Assembly (NCBI GenBank): GCA_031761405.1
Contig: JASEVX010000003.1
Location: 70,492,484-70,556,483 of the forward strand
Source: Serripes groenlandicus
Lineage: Eukaryota; Mollusca; Bivalvia; Cardiida; Cardiidae
Reading direction: 5' to 3'
Length of the DNA stretch: 64,000 nucleotides
In this document: piece by piece, positions 1 through 12,100 of the stretch
How positions within the stretch are numbered: the stretch's first letter is position 1
How the letters are laid out: every line of letters begins with the position of its first letter
The notes under the pieces: generated by a model
The model's input: only the letters and a program-made list of their open reading frames with translations
What the model was told of the DNA's origin: nothing
Databases searched by the model: none
Program-made: the position numbers and the translations under genes

Positions 1-3000
1 AACATATCTATGAAAGAAAGTGTAATCACTAAATAGAACTGAAAACATATATTAATAAATAACGAACATATCTATGAAAGAAAGTGTAATCATTAAATAG
101 AACTGAAAACATATATTTATAAATAACGAACATATCTATGAAAGAAAGTGTAATCACTAAATAGAACTGAAAACATATATTAATAAATAACGAACACATC
201 TATGAAAGAAAGTGTAATCACTAAATAGAACTGAAAACATATATTTATAAATAACGAACATATCTATGAAAGAAAGTGTAATCATTAAATAGAACTGAAA
301 ACATATATTTATAAATAACGAACATATCTATGAAAGAAAGTGTAATCATTAAATAGAACTGAAAACATATATTTATAAATAACGAACATATCTATGAAAG
401 AAAGTGTAATCATTAAATAGAACTGAAAACATATATTTATAAATAACGAACATATCTATGAAAGAAAGTGTAATCACTAAATAGAACTGAAAACATATAT
501 TAATAAATAACGAACATATCTATGAAAGAAAGTGTAATCATTAAATAGAACTGAAAACATATATTTATAAATAACGAACATATCTATGAAAGAAAGTGTA
601 ATCACTAAATAGAACTGAAAACATATATTAAGAAATAACGAACACATCTATGAAAGAAAGTGTAATCACTAAATAGAACTGAAAACATATATTTATAAAT
701 AACGAACATATCTATGAAAGAAAGTGTAATCATTAAATAGAACTGAAAACATATATTAATAAATAACGAACATATCTATGAAAGAAAGTGTAATCATTAA
801 ATAGAACTGAAAACATATATTTATAAATAACGAACATATCTATGAAAGAAAGTGTAATCATTAAATAGAACTGAAAACATATATTTATAAATAACGAACA
901 TATCTATCTATGAAAGAAAGTGTAATCATTAAATAGAACTGAAAACATATATTTATAAATAACGAACATATCTATTAAAGAAAATGTAATAATTAAATAG
1001 AACTGAAAACATATATTTATAAATAACGAACATATCTATGAAAGAAAGTGTAATCATTAAATAGAACTGAAAACATATATTAATAAATAACGAACATATC
1101 TATTAAAGAAAATGTAATAATTAAATAGAACTGAAAACATATATTTATAAATAACGAACATATCTATGAAAGAAAGTGTAATCATTAAATAGAACTGAAA
1201 ACATATATTAATAAATAACGAACATATCTATGAAAGAAAGTGTAATCATTAAATAGAACTGAAAACATATATTTATAAATAACGAACATATCTATGAAAG
1301 AAAGTGTAATCATTAAATAGAACTGAAAACATATATTTATAAATAACGAACATATCTATGAAAGAAAGTGTAATCATTAAATAGAACTGAAAACATATAT
1401 TTATAAATAACGAACATATCTATGAAAGAAAGTGTAATCATTAAATAGAACTGAAAACATATATTTATAAATAACGAACATCTCTATGAAAGAATGTGTA
1501 ATCATTAAATAGAACTGAAAACATATATTAATAAATAACGAACATATCTATGAAAGAAAGTGTAATCATTAAATAGAACTGAAAACATATATTAATAAAT
1601 AACGAACATATCTATGAAAGAAAGTGTAATCATTAAATAGAACTGAAAACATATATTTATAAATAACGAACATATCTATGAAAGAAAGTGTAATCATTAA
1701 ATAGAACTGAAAACATATATTTATAAATAACGAACATATCTATCTATGAAAGAAAGTGTAATCATTAAATAGAACTGAAAACATATATTTATAAATAACG
1801 AACATATCTATGAAAGAAAGTGTAATCATTAAATAGAACTGAAAACATATATTTATAAATAACGAACATATCTATGAAAGAAAGTGTAATCATTGAATAG
1901 AACTGAAAACATATATTTATAAATAACGAACATATCTATGAAAGAAAGTGTAATCATTAAATAGAACTGAAAACATATATTTATAAATAACGAACATATC
2001 TATGAAAGAAAGTGTAATCATTAAATAGAACTGAAAACATATATTTATAAATAACGAACATATCTATGAAAGAAAGTGTAATCATTAAATAGAACTGAAA
2101 ACAAATATTTATAAATAACGAACATATCTATGAAAGAAAGTGTAATCATTAAATAGAACTGAAAACATATATTAATAAATAACGAACATATCTATGAAAG
2201 AAAGTGTAATCATTAAATAGAACTGAAAACATATATTTATAAATAACGAACATATCTATGAAAGAAAGTGTAATCATTAAATAGAACTGAAAACATATAT
2301 TAATAAATAACGAACACATCTATGAAAGAAAGTGTAATCATTAAATAGAACTGAAAACATATATTAATAAATAACGAACATATCTATGAAAGAAAGTTTA
2401 ATCATTAAATAGAACTGAAAACATATATTTATAAATAACGAACATATCTATGAAAGAAAGTGTATTCACTAAATAGAACTGAAAACATATATTTATAAAT
2501 AACGAACATATCTATGAAAGAAAGTGTAATCATTAAATAGAACTGAAAACATATATTTATAGATAACGAACATATCTATGAAAGAAAGTGTAATCATTAA
2601 ATAGAACTGAAAACATATATTAATAAATAACGAACATATCTATGAAAGAAAGTGTAATCATTAAATAGAACTGAAAACATATATTAATAAATAACGAACA
2701 TATCTATGAAAGAAAGTGTAATCATTAAATAGAACTGAAAACATATATTTATAAATAACGAACATATCTATGAAAGAAAGTGTAATCATTAAATAGAACT
2801 GAAAACATATATTTATAAATAACGAACATATCTATGAAAGAAAGTGTAATCATTAAATAGAACTGAAAACATATATTTATAAATAACGAACATATCTATG
2901 AAAGAAAGTGTAATCACTAAATAGAACTGAAAACATATATTTATAAATAACGAACATATCTATGAAAGAAAGTGTAATCATTAAATAGAACTGAAAACAT

Positions 3001-3838
3001 ATATTTATAAATAACGAACATATCTATGAAAGAAAGTGTAATCACTAAATAGAACTGAAAACATATATTTATAAATAACGAACATATCTATGAAAGAAAG
3101 TGTAATCATTAAATAGAACTGAAAACATATATTAATAAATAACGAACATATCTATGAAAGAAAGTGTAATCATTAAATAGAACTGAAAACATATATTTAT
3201 AAATAACGAACATATCTATGAAAGAAAGTGTAATCATTAAATAGAACTTAAAATATATATTTATAAATAACGAACATATCTATGAAAGAAAGTGTAATCA
3301 TTAAATAGAACTGAAAACATATATTTATAAATAACGAACATATCTATGAAAGAAAGTGTAATCATTAAATAGAACTGAAAACATATATTTATAAATAACG
3401 AACATATCTATGAAAGAAAGTGTAATCATTAAATAGAACTGAAAACATATATTTATAAATAACGAACATATCTATGAAAGAAAGTGTAATCATTAAATAG
3501 AACTGAAAACATATATTAATAAATAACGAACACATCTATGAAAGAAAGTGTAATCATTAAATAGAACTGAAAACATATATTAATAAATAACGAACATATC
3601 TATGAAAGAAAGTGTAATCACTAAATAGAACTGAAAACATATATTTATAAATAACGAACATATCTATGAAAGAAAGTGTAATAATTAAATAGAACTGAAA
3701 ACATATATTTATAAATAACGAACATATCTATGAAAGAAAGTGTAATCATTAAATAGAACTGAAAACATATATTAATAAATAACGAACATATCTATGAAAG
3801 AAAGTGTAATCACTAAATAGAACTGAAAACATATATTA
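1..3838. repeat. 64-bp satellite array, about 60 copies
   Basis: Head-to-tail repeat with a period of exactly 64 bp (units begin at 1, 65, 129 and so on), running off the left edge of the window. Units are nearly identical and AT-rich. Two positions vary again and again between units: ATTAAT versus ATTTAT near the unit end, and CACTAAAT versus CATTAAAT in the middle. At least two units, near 900 and 1740, carry an extra CTAT. The array stops abruptly at about 3838, where duplicated flanking DNA of the sulfotransferase locus starts. No open frame of note. Confidence 0.97.
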
Positions 3839-3840
3839 AT

Positions 3841-5735
3841 TAATGTCCTATGGCATGTACCATGTAGCATCTTGATTTGGATGCAGAATAAATAACAACC
3901 ATCAGGCCGATCTTTCATTATGTTGGCATCATGTAAATAGTGAACACCACCGCTGCATGGCGGCATTACATTGTATTGAAAAATACCCTTTACATTTACA
4001 GACAGTCAGTTGCCTAGAATGAATAATGGGTTGAATAGTGCGAATAAAAACTACCGTATTAACAGAAGTATCGTTGAAAGTACATTTATCCAACATTAAT
4101 CACAGGATACAGCATTTATAAACCTAACAACAGTTTAATCATCAAACTGCGTTTTCTCCATGTTTTAAAAAATATCTAGACTAATTGGTTCTTTAGGAGT
4201 TCAGTAGATTACAACATAAACAGTGATTCCATGATCCTTCTTGACATCTTATACACACCATTATTTTATAAGATCCATTTCCCCATGATCTCAATCTATG
4301 TCAAAATCTAGATAGCCACTGAATTAGCAGTATCGTTTATATAGTATAGGTATCAAATGACATGTTTTCCAACTGTTACTGGTTATACTATCACTTTATG
4401 GTTATGCAACTGAGTGATGCATGTAAATCCTCTGGTGAAATAATACTATAAAGGAAAACAAATGGAGACTGTACCTTTCTATAAATATCGAAACTGAAAA
4501 TGTGTTAAATTGGCTTTTAATGTATTGCACCGTATGTATTTTCCATTTATATGGAAAACAAATGGAGACTGTACCTTTCTATAAATATCGAAACTGAAAA
4601 TGTGTTAAATTGGCTTTTAATGTATTGCACCGTATGTATGTTCCCTTTATACATAATCCATGTACATGTATGTAAGTCTAAGAAAATTGAAACCAGATTG
4701 TTTACGTGTTTCATTCTATTCGTTGAAACACGCATCTTAAACAGATTATACAGATTATATGTCTTCTATTATAAATGCAGATTTGTGTAGTACGTGCAGA
4801 ATGAAACAAACATATTTCCAGGTCAGCCTACTGCAAGTGCAACACCCGTTGGGAAATTATTTCATGATCAATTTCTCCATAACGCAATATAGTACTTATA
4901 TCACTGTTTAACTGCAGTCGGTATGTTGTGAATATAATAGATTGAGCTGTTTTCTACTGTCTAGGATGTTTTCGACAAGTGTAGATTAAGATCTACCCGC
5001 ACATACATCACACATGAGCCAGGTGTAAACTGTTTGTCCGAAATAAGACACAGGATTCTATTACATATACACCTACATGCGGATTAAATTTGCAAGCTGA
5101 TCTGTTTCTTTAACGCTCGCAAATGCATGAAGGTTTTTGTTTTTTCAGTTATACATTATTATGGAATAATAATGACACAAAAATATGTGTTGTATCCCGG
5201 TTTTATTTCATAGACTTTTGTTTTTCTATGACTATATAAACCCTTATTGAAGGCTTTATATCATTCAATTTACTTTTCGCAGATGCAGATAAACTTTTTT
5301 CATACCGTTTTGTATAACATCATAGCAGCGTTAAAATATATTCAGTAAGTATTTAAATTGAAAGTTGATGGCAATGAATAGGTATACACAAACATTTCAC
5401 ATACTCAAAACCAAAAACAAACAAACCGAAAAAGCGTATGTGTCAATGGTAATTATTATAAGTCAACCTCAGAAACATATGTTCAACTCTTAAGCATAAA
5501 TGGATCATTGAAAGGGGAAATTCACAATCACGAAAAAACAAAATATTGATGTACATATATTATCTGTTTTCTAATCTTACACGCTCGTTTGTTGGATGTT
5601 TGAATTAATAATACATTCTTCCAATAAATGGGGCAGATTAACCGGTTTGTAACAGTATTATTATATGCATCCCCCGATGATGATGATGTTTATAAACCAA
5701 ATCAAACTCTATGTAAACATGTAATTTTACTTCAG
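3841..5735 (+). repeat. Segmental duplication block, partner of 50505-52170
   Basis: Collinear with 50505-52170 at high similarity. For example, the text starting TAATGTCCTATGGCATGTAC at 3841 recurs with single changes at 50505, and the end around 5628-5735 matches 52025-52170. A local insertion at about 4430-4720 is absent from the partner. In the partner copy this block lies inside intron 2 of the sulfotransferase gene, whereas here it lies upstream of exon 2. Non-coding. Confidence 0.85.
4453..4652. repeat. 100-bp tandem duplication
   Basis: Two adjacent copies of a roughly 100-bp segment beginning GGAAAACAAATGG start at 4453 and 4553 and are nearly identical. The corresponding site in the second duplication block (near 51060) lacks both. 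The open frames here on both strands are by-products of the duplication. Confidence 0.85.
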
Positions 5736-5739
5736 CGTA

Positions 5740-6300
5740 AATCACACACAAATGACGTCAATCAATCTAGGTCAATGTCAGATGCTAATTTGTATTATAT
5801 TTGGTTAAAAACTAAGTCACCTGGTCAACTCATAGAATAACATTATTTGTGCCATAGAGTTGACATTTATAAACCAATCAATGAATATTGTTCAGAATGT
5901 GTTTTCAATAATTTCTGAGCATAGGTCGAATCTTGGTCACATTGGGTTAAAATAGGATCACACGGCCAGCTCAAAGAAAAACGTTATAACTCTAAACGCT
6001 CTATGTATACATTACCCAATTATCATGCAAATTGATGAGGTCGCATTTAATATACAGTGTAAGTGAACATTAGTCAGAATGTTTGTCTCAATGATTCCAA
6101 TGCCAAGTTCAAATATGGATCATTTTTGGCCAAAATCTAGGGCACGCAGTAAAGTCATAAAAAAACCTTGGTAACACGTCACCATTTAATATCGAATCTT
6201 CATGAACATTGATCAGACTATATGTTCAAATGATTTCTAAGTATTTCTTGGGGTTCAAACCTAGGTCATTTGAACAAAGCAAATTTAAACGTTGTTAACA
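5740..6300. repeat. Degenerate tandem repeat DNA
   Basis: Loosely repeated phrases (gtcacctggtcaa, ttcagaatgt, aggtcga/aggtcat, accaatcaatg) recur about every 180 bp. This is the style of the degenerate tandem repeats common in bivalve intergenic DNA. No gene seen. Confidence 0.4.
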
Positions 6301-6539
6301 GTCACATACAATACCTATGTTTTTCTTCCTTCAATGACCACTTAAAATACCATGCTGGCTACTTCCCTGGTATGATTATCAATCACACCCAGCACACAAG
6401 CATTGCAACGTTGGCAGTGGGTATAGAGGAATCTGGTCTTGATGTTGTTGTCATAGTCGTTAACCAGTACTTTCAGTGCTTTGATTAAAGAAAAGGTTGG
6501 GGTGTGATGATAGTTTAAAACTACATGTGAGGCATTGTA

Positions 6540-7300
6540 TGGCCAAGCATTGGAGATTGTTTGTATGCTTAAATTGTATATGGTGAAATTCCCTTGTATG
6601 TCTATTTCCCATAAATTAGAATTGTTTGATAAACTTATAGAAACAATATTATCTTATGGAGGTGTGAGGTATGGGGTATGTATGAGGCAGTTAGATTAGA
6701 AAATGTTCATTTAAAATTTCGTGTGTCTGCATATAGATTAGAAATTGAAGCTGGAAGATGGCACAAACTTAACAAAATAACTTTTTAATGAACGAAAATG
6801 TAAATTATGTAAAACTATCGAAGACGAAATGCATTTTGTGTCCAATGTTTTCTGATATACGAATGTTACATATCAAAAAGCATTATTAGTGGAAACATCC
6901 AAGTGTGATGAAATTTATTGAATAACTTAAATCAGAAAATGAAAATATAGTTAACAACTTTGCAAGATCAACTTAAGATGAAAATCAATGTGGAAATTGC
7001 CTACATTGAGCAACTTCGTCACCTACTACAATTATTTCTGTTTGATATTTATGTTGATTTCTTCTCTCAAATGACTGTTATAAAAACGAAATTATTTCTA
7101 GCAACTTTTTATAATTACACAAGATTGTCTAAAGCTGTTGGCCATTCAAACGGTGGGTATATAAATCTTCTAGATTATTTCCATACATCTATTTGTTTCC
7201 CTTTATTGATTTTGTTATTCTATTTTTTTGCCATTAGTCTGCTATTTGACTTTGTTAAAACTAAAGTGTTATATGAAAATTTGCCCATTTCCTGAATAAA
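6540..7300 (+). mobile_element. LINE remnant (C-terminal RT region), decayed
   Basis: Translation with frame changes gives pieces of the C-terminal part of a molluscan LINE reverse transcriptase. One is a segment like ILSYGG..YGVYEAVRLENVH. After an internal deletion comes RLEIEAGRW, and then a Cys/His segment (CKLCKTIEDEMHFV). It ends in AATAAAG followed by a short (TATC)n tail at 7290-7320. The same protein blocks occur in the LINE at 37395-39600. It is multiply stopped and non-functional. It sits where the first exon of copy A would be expected. Confidence 0.7.
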
Positions 7301-7325
7301 GTATATCTATCTATCTATCCATCTA

Positions 7326-7450
7326 TACCTAATAATGATAATAATTACAATAATAATGATAATAATAATAATGATAATAATAATGATAATAATAATAATA
7401 ATGATAATAATAATAATTTCAATAATAATGATAAAAATACAAATGATGAT
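7326..7450. repeat. AAT/ATG-type trinucleotide microsatellite
   Basis: Imperfect (AAT)n/(ATG)n tract about 110 bp upstream of exon 2 of copy A. An equivalent tract at 45610-45760 lies at the same distance from exon 2 of copy B, so it predates the duplication. The isoleucine/methionine-rich frame through it is meaningless. Confidence 0.9.
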
Positions 7451-7557
7451 ATTATTAATGTGTACACCACACTCAGATTGTTTAACCAGCCATAACGTAG
7501 ATGAAGGGATTTGTATGCTTTCTGTTTTGTTCTCGCCGCATTATGTTTCTTTTTCAG

Positions 7558-7624
7558 ACTGCCCTAGCAAGTATACCTGGCTCTGGCAACACTTGGGTGC
7601 GGCATTTGATAGAAGATCTAACCG
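7558..7624 (+). CDS. Copy A exon 2 (PAPS-binding loop)
   Basis: Preceded by a polypyrimidine tract ending TTTTTCAG and followed by GTTAGT. Encodes TALASIPGSGNTWVRHLIE and then DLT, plus the first base of a glycine codon (phase 1). It differs from copy B at only a few bases, giving V instead of T after NTW and D instead of E near the end. Confidence 0.85.
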
Positions 7625-9136
7625 GTTAGTCACGTGTTTCATAATAAATGCCTATTGATCGCATCATTTTCTTTTTAAAAATAGTTATCAACCAAACAAA
7701 GTACTTCAAGTACCGACACCGTCGCATTAAGAGGTCGTTTAATTGCATCCTCAATCTTATGCAGAATGGTATTCGGTTTTAACTTACATTTAACTTACTG
7801 CTTGTCACGAATTTAAAATAGACAAGAATATACAAGTACAAATATGCATGTATGTAGACTGGATTGAATACTGTTAAACGAAACAAACAGTTTTCATGAT
7901 CAGGACAAACTCGCCTATTTCCTATTAAAAGTACCTTGGTCATTATATATCGCAAACAACAAATCTGCAGCAGACGACCTAATGAACAAAAATGTGTCAA
8001 AAAGAGGAATTGCTCATAATGAGAATTTTTCCTTTTGCCACAATGTTTTAACTCTTTTCAATAATTCATTATACTTTATTTATACTAACAGATTAGTGTC
8101 TAAATATTTTCAAAGTAATCTGCTGCTGATTTGTTGCCTCACCATGCTTCTGTATGTGGAGAAGAATTAAACTGATCAGTGAGACGTAGTTCCGGTGCGA
8201 GTGCACTCCAATGACTGTAATTCCTGCGAGCCATATCGGTAATTATCCCATGTCAGGAATGGACTACTTTTAATCGCATTACACGACCGGAAACCAATCA
8301 ACCACCCATAAAATTGTGGTAAATATAAACAAAATAATTGAATGTCCGTGGTAAGTTTGGTATCAGTAAACAGGTATTTACCTTTCCCTCATTTATCTTC
8401 AACTGTCGCCGCTACCACACGTCAGTATAATCGTTGTTTAGATGTTAATAAATTGAAACAAACGAATAAGTTGAACACCGTTTTCAACATTATTTTCAGT
8501 TATATCACTTATTCATGCTGCCTGGGTAAACACACCAGGACTAGGCTATGAAATGTGTCTTGTCAAAAATCAAACCTTTAAATTTACGACGACGTTGTAT
8601 GAAGTAAACCATCAATGATTTTCACACGCAATATTTCTTTATAGGAATTTACACGGGAAGTATTTATGGTAGTCGTACTATCGAACATGTGTTTAAAGGC
8701 GAACACACAATTCACAACGTGATAGCAGTAAAAACCCACGACTTGGAAAAACGAGATTTCAGTCGAGTTATCATCATAGTAAGAGATCCATTTGAATCAA
8801 CGCTTGCTGAATATAACAGAGGAAAGGCGAACAAAACCGCAGTGATACCGAAATCAAAGTTCAACGGAGACGGTATGATTTGTTACGACATTATCGCAAT
8901 CAACTTCGCGCCACCATAATCGTTGTTTCTCTGGCATGCGTTGTCAGCACATTGTCACATGTTCAACAAACCTATACATAGATGGTAGTTCATTTAACAT
9001 AAACCTTTTGGTACGATAATTATATTTCAATTAAAACAAAAGAAACAACATTCAGAAGAGATCGATAGCATTTACTAATACATATTCAATATGAGCTTGT
9101 CCATGCTAATGTAAACCCTGGTCTGTGCAAACAGTG

Positions 9137-9167
<31 letters not shown>

Positions 9168-12100
9168 TATTTAATGAGGGTAACACAGTTAGTTACACTA
9201 ATCTTCCCTGTGGCCCTCAACAATCATACATTGAACATGAAATTCAACAATGTAATTAAACATTAAAATATAAAACAAGCATTCACATAATGTTTATAAA
9301 TGCAATGACAGAAACTTTTCCATTCGTCTGTAACCTAGCCCCAGAAATTCCCCCATAATTGATGAGAGCTATTATCTTATCTCCAAATCACCATGAAATC
9401 AATTAGGGGTCTGCATGGCTATTTTCACAGCATGCATGCCACCAATTAACATCTGAAAAGGTGTATCAGTCAACACACCATGAAGAATGTAAGGGCCATT
9501 TATGTTCACACCAGGGTGATAATTACAGACCCTGCTGAGATAAACAGACAGTCAATTTCAAGGAATTCCCGGGAAATGTGGGGCCAAGTCACAGACTGTA
9601 TTGAATACTCACAATCATTCGTCAATCAAACAGTTTATTTTCAACTAACAATTAAGGTTCAGAAGATAATTTTTTAGATTATTTTTGAAGCTGTATAGAC
9701 TTGGTGATGATCTAATATCGGTAGGCAGATTGTTCCATAAAAGTGACCCAGAATAATGAAAAGAACGTTTGTAAAGCTCTGTCTTTGATTTTTTAACATA
9801 TAAATTTCCATTTACAACATTCCTTATACTGTATGGGATATTATCTCCCACGTATACAAGTCTATTTGACAAATATTCAGGTGCCTGGGAATTTAAGCAT
9901 TTATAGACAAGTAATAGTGTATGATACTGAATCCTTATATGTACTGGCATCCAGTTTAGTTCTTTAAATAAAGGCTCCGAGGCTGAAAGAGGATCTGCAT
10001 TGAGAATAATTCTTGCTGCTCTTTTCTGTAATTTTAGTATTCGATCAAGCCCATTTTTAGTGCAGTTTCCCCAAACAGTGCAACAGTAATCAATCAATGG
10101 TAGTATATATCCACTGTAAAATAATTTTCTTGCTTCAAGATGAAGATAGTTTCTTATTTTTGACAAAAGGTATATGCGTGATGAGATGACAGTGCATATA
10201 TGGTTTATTTGACTTGACCAATTTAACTGAGGTTCAATTTTAACACCTAAAAGTTTCTCACATTGAGAATTTTGCAAAATCCCTGCATTTATGGTAATAG
10301 TAAGGCAGTCCTTTTGAACTGATAGTTTTTGTCTTGTTCCTATTGTCATACACTTAGTTTTTTCTGTATTAATATACATCATATTTCTTGAACACCATTT
10401 ATTTATAGAAGTTAAGTCGGCTTGTAATCTCTGCTGAATTTCTCCAACAGTTTTTCCTGAAGTGTGGAATGTGGAGTCATCTGCATACATATCAGTTTCA
10501 CTGTTTTTTACATGTAATGGGAGATCATTAATATATAGAATGAAAAGTAATGGACCCAGTATGGAACCTTGGGGGACTCCATGAGAAATAGGGGCAGATT
10601 TAGACTTGGCATTTCCTACTTTTACCTGCTGTGTTCTATTATTAAGATATGATTCAAACAACTTCAGGGAAGTTTGAGTACAACCATATATATTAAGCTT
10701 TTGGCATAAGAGTTTGTGATCAACAACATCAAAAGCTTTTTTTAAATCCAAGAATACAACTCCGTTTATGTTTCCATCATTCATTTCTTGTAACCATTTG
10801 TCGGTTATATTTATTAGTGCTGTTTGACAGGAGTGATTCGGCCTAAATCCAGATTGAGATGGATGTAATAGGTTAAAATCTGACAGATACTTATAAAGTT
10901 GTTGGGAGATATGTTTTTCAATTAACTTAGACAATGTTGGTAGTACTGATATAGGTCTGTAATTAGTTGCCTCAGATTTATCTCCCTTTTTGTGTATAGG
11001 AGTTACTTTTGCATTTTTGAAAAGTTGAGGAAACTTTCCACTATCTATGACTCTATTGAATATATAAGTTAATGACGAAACTATTGCAGGTGCACTTATT
11101 CGCAAAATTCTAGGGCCTATGTTATCTAGTCCCGAAGATTTGTTTAAATCAAGATTCATTAGTTCCTTAAAAAGGATATTCATATTGACTGGTTTTATCT
11201 TAAAATACTGATCGTGTGGACGTTTGCTTTGAACATATGTTTTTAATTCTTGAAAACTTGGAGATTGTTCACTGGACTGACTTCTAAGATTTTTTACACA
11301 AGAAGTGAAGAAATTATTAAATTCATTTGCAACATCATGAGGATTTGTGATTTTTATACCATCATTAGAATTAAGCACTGTTGAACTGAATGTTGTGTTT
11401 GAAGGTCTTAAGGAATGAATACATTTCCATAATGACTTTGGGTCTTTAGAGTTTTTTATTGCCTCAGAATAGAACTCACGTTTTGCATTTTCAGTTAATA
11501 CTTTTGTTTTATTTCTCCATAATTTATAATATTCCCACATACCTAACCTATGACATTTGTCTCTTGCGTGCCTAGCCTGTGATATTTCACTGTTATACCA
11601 TTCAGGTTGATGGTCTTTTTTAATACGTTTAGTTATTACAGGGGCATGTTTATCTAACACGGTATAAAATATATTGTACCACTGCTGTAGACAGACATCA
11701 GGGTCATTTTCAAACTCAACCTTGTAAAAAGGAGCATCTTTGAGATCTTGTAAAAAAGCTGCTTCATGTAAATTTTTACAGTTTCTGTAAGTAATAGCGC
11801 TATGTTTGTGTTTTATATTAACAGAAATCTTGCTATGTCTTGTGATGCAGACTGGATAATGATCACTAACTGAATATTGGACAACATGGGATTCATATAC
11901 ATTTTCAAGATTTGTAACATAAATGTGGTCAATCAGTGTCTTTGAATCTTTAGTTTTTCTTGTTGGTTCAGTTAGAAGTTGTTGGAGACTATATGTATCC
12001 ATTATGTTTAACCATTTTTGTGGAGGTTTATTTGGAGATAAAAAATCCATGTTAAAGTCTCCAGTTAGTACCAAATCATTATTGTAATCTATGGCGAATT

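Noticed and set aside
1..3838. Regular repeats that might be taken for a CRISPR array
   Set aside because: There are no unique spacers; every 64-bp unit is nearly the same throughout, and the surroundings are eukaryotic. It is a satellite.
7335..7658. 107-codon Ile-rich frame resembling a membrane protein
   Set aside because: It reads through the AAT microsatellite and then intron and exon 2 in a wrong frame.
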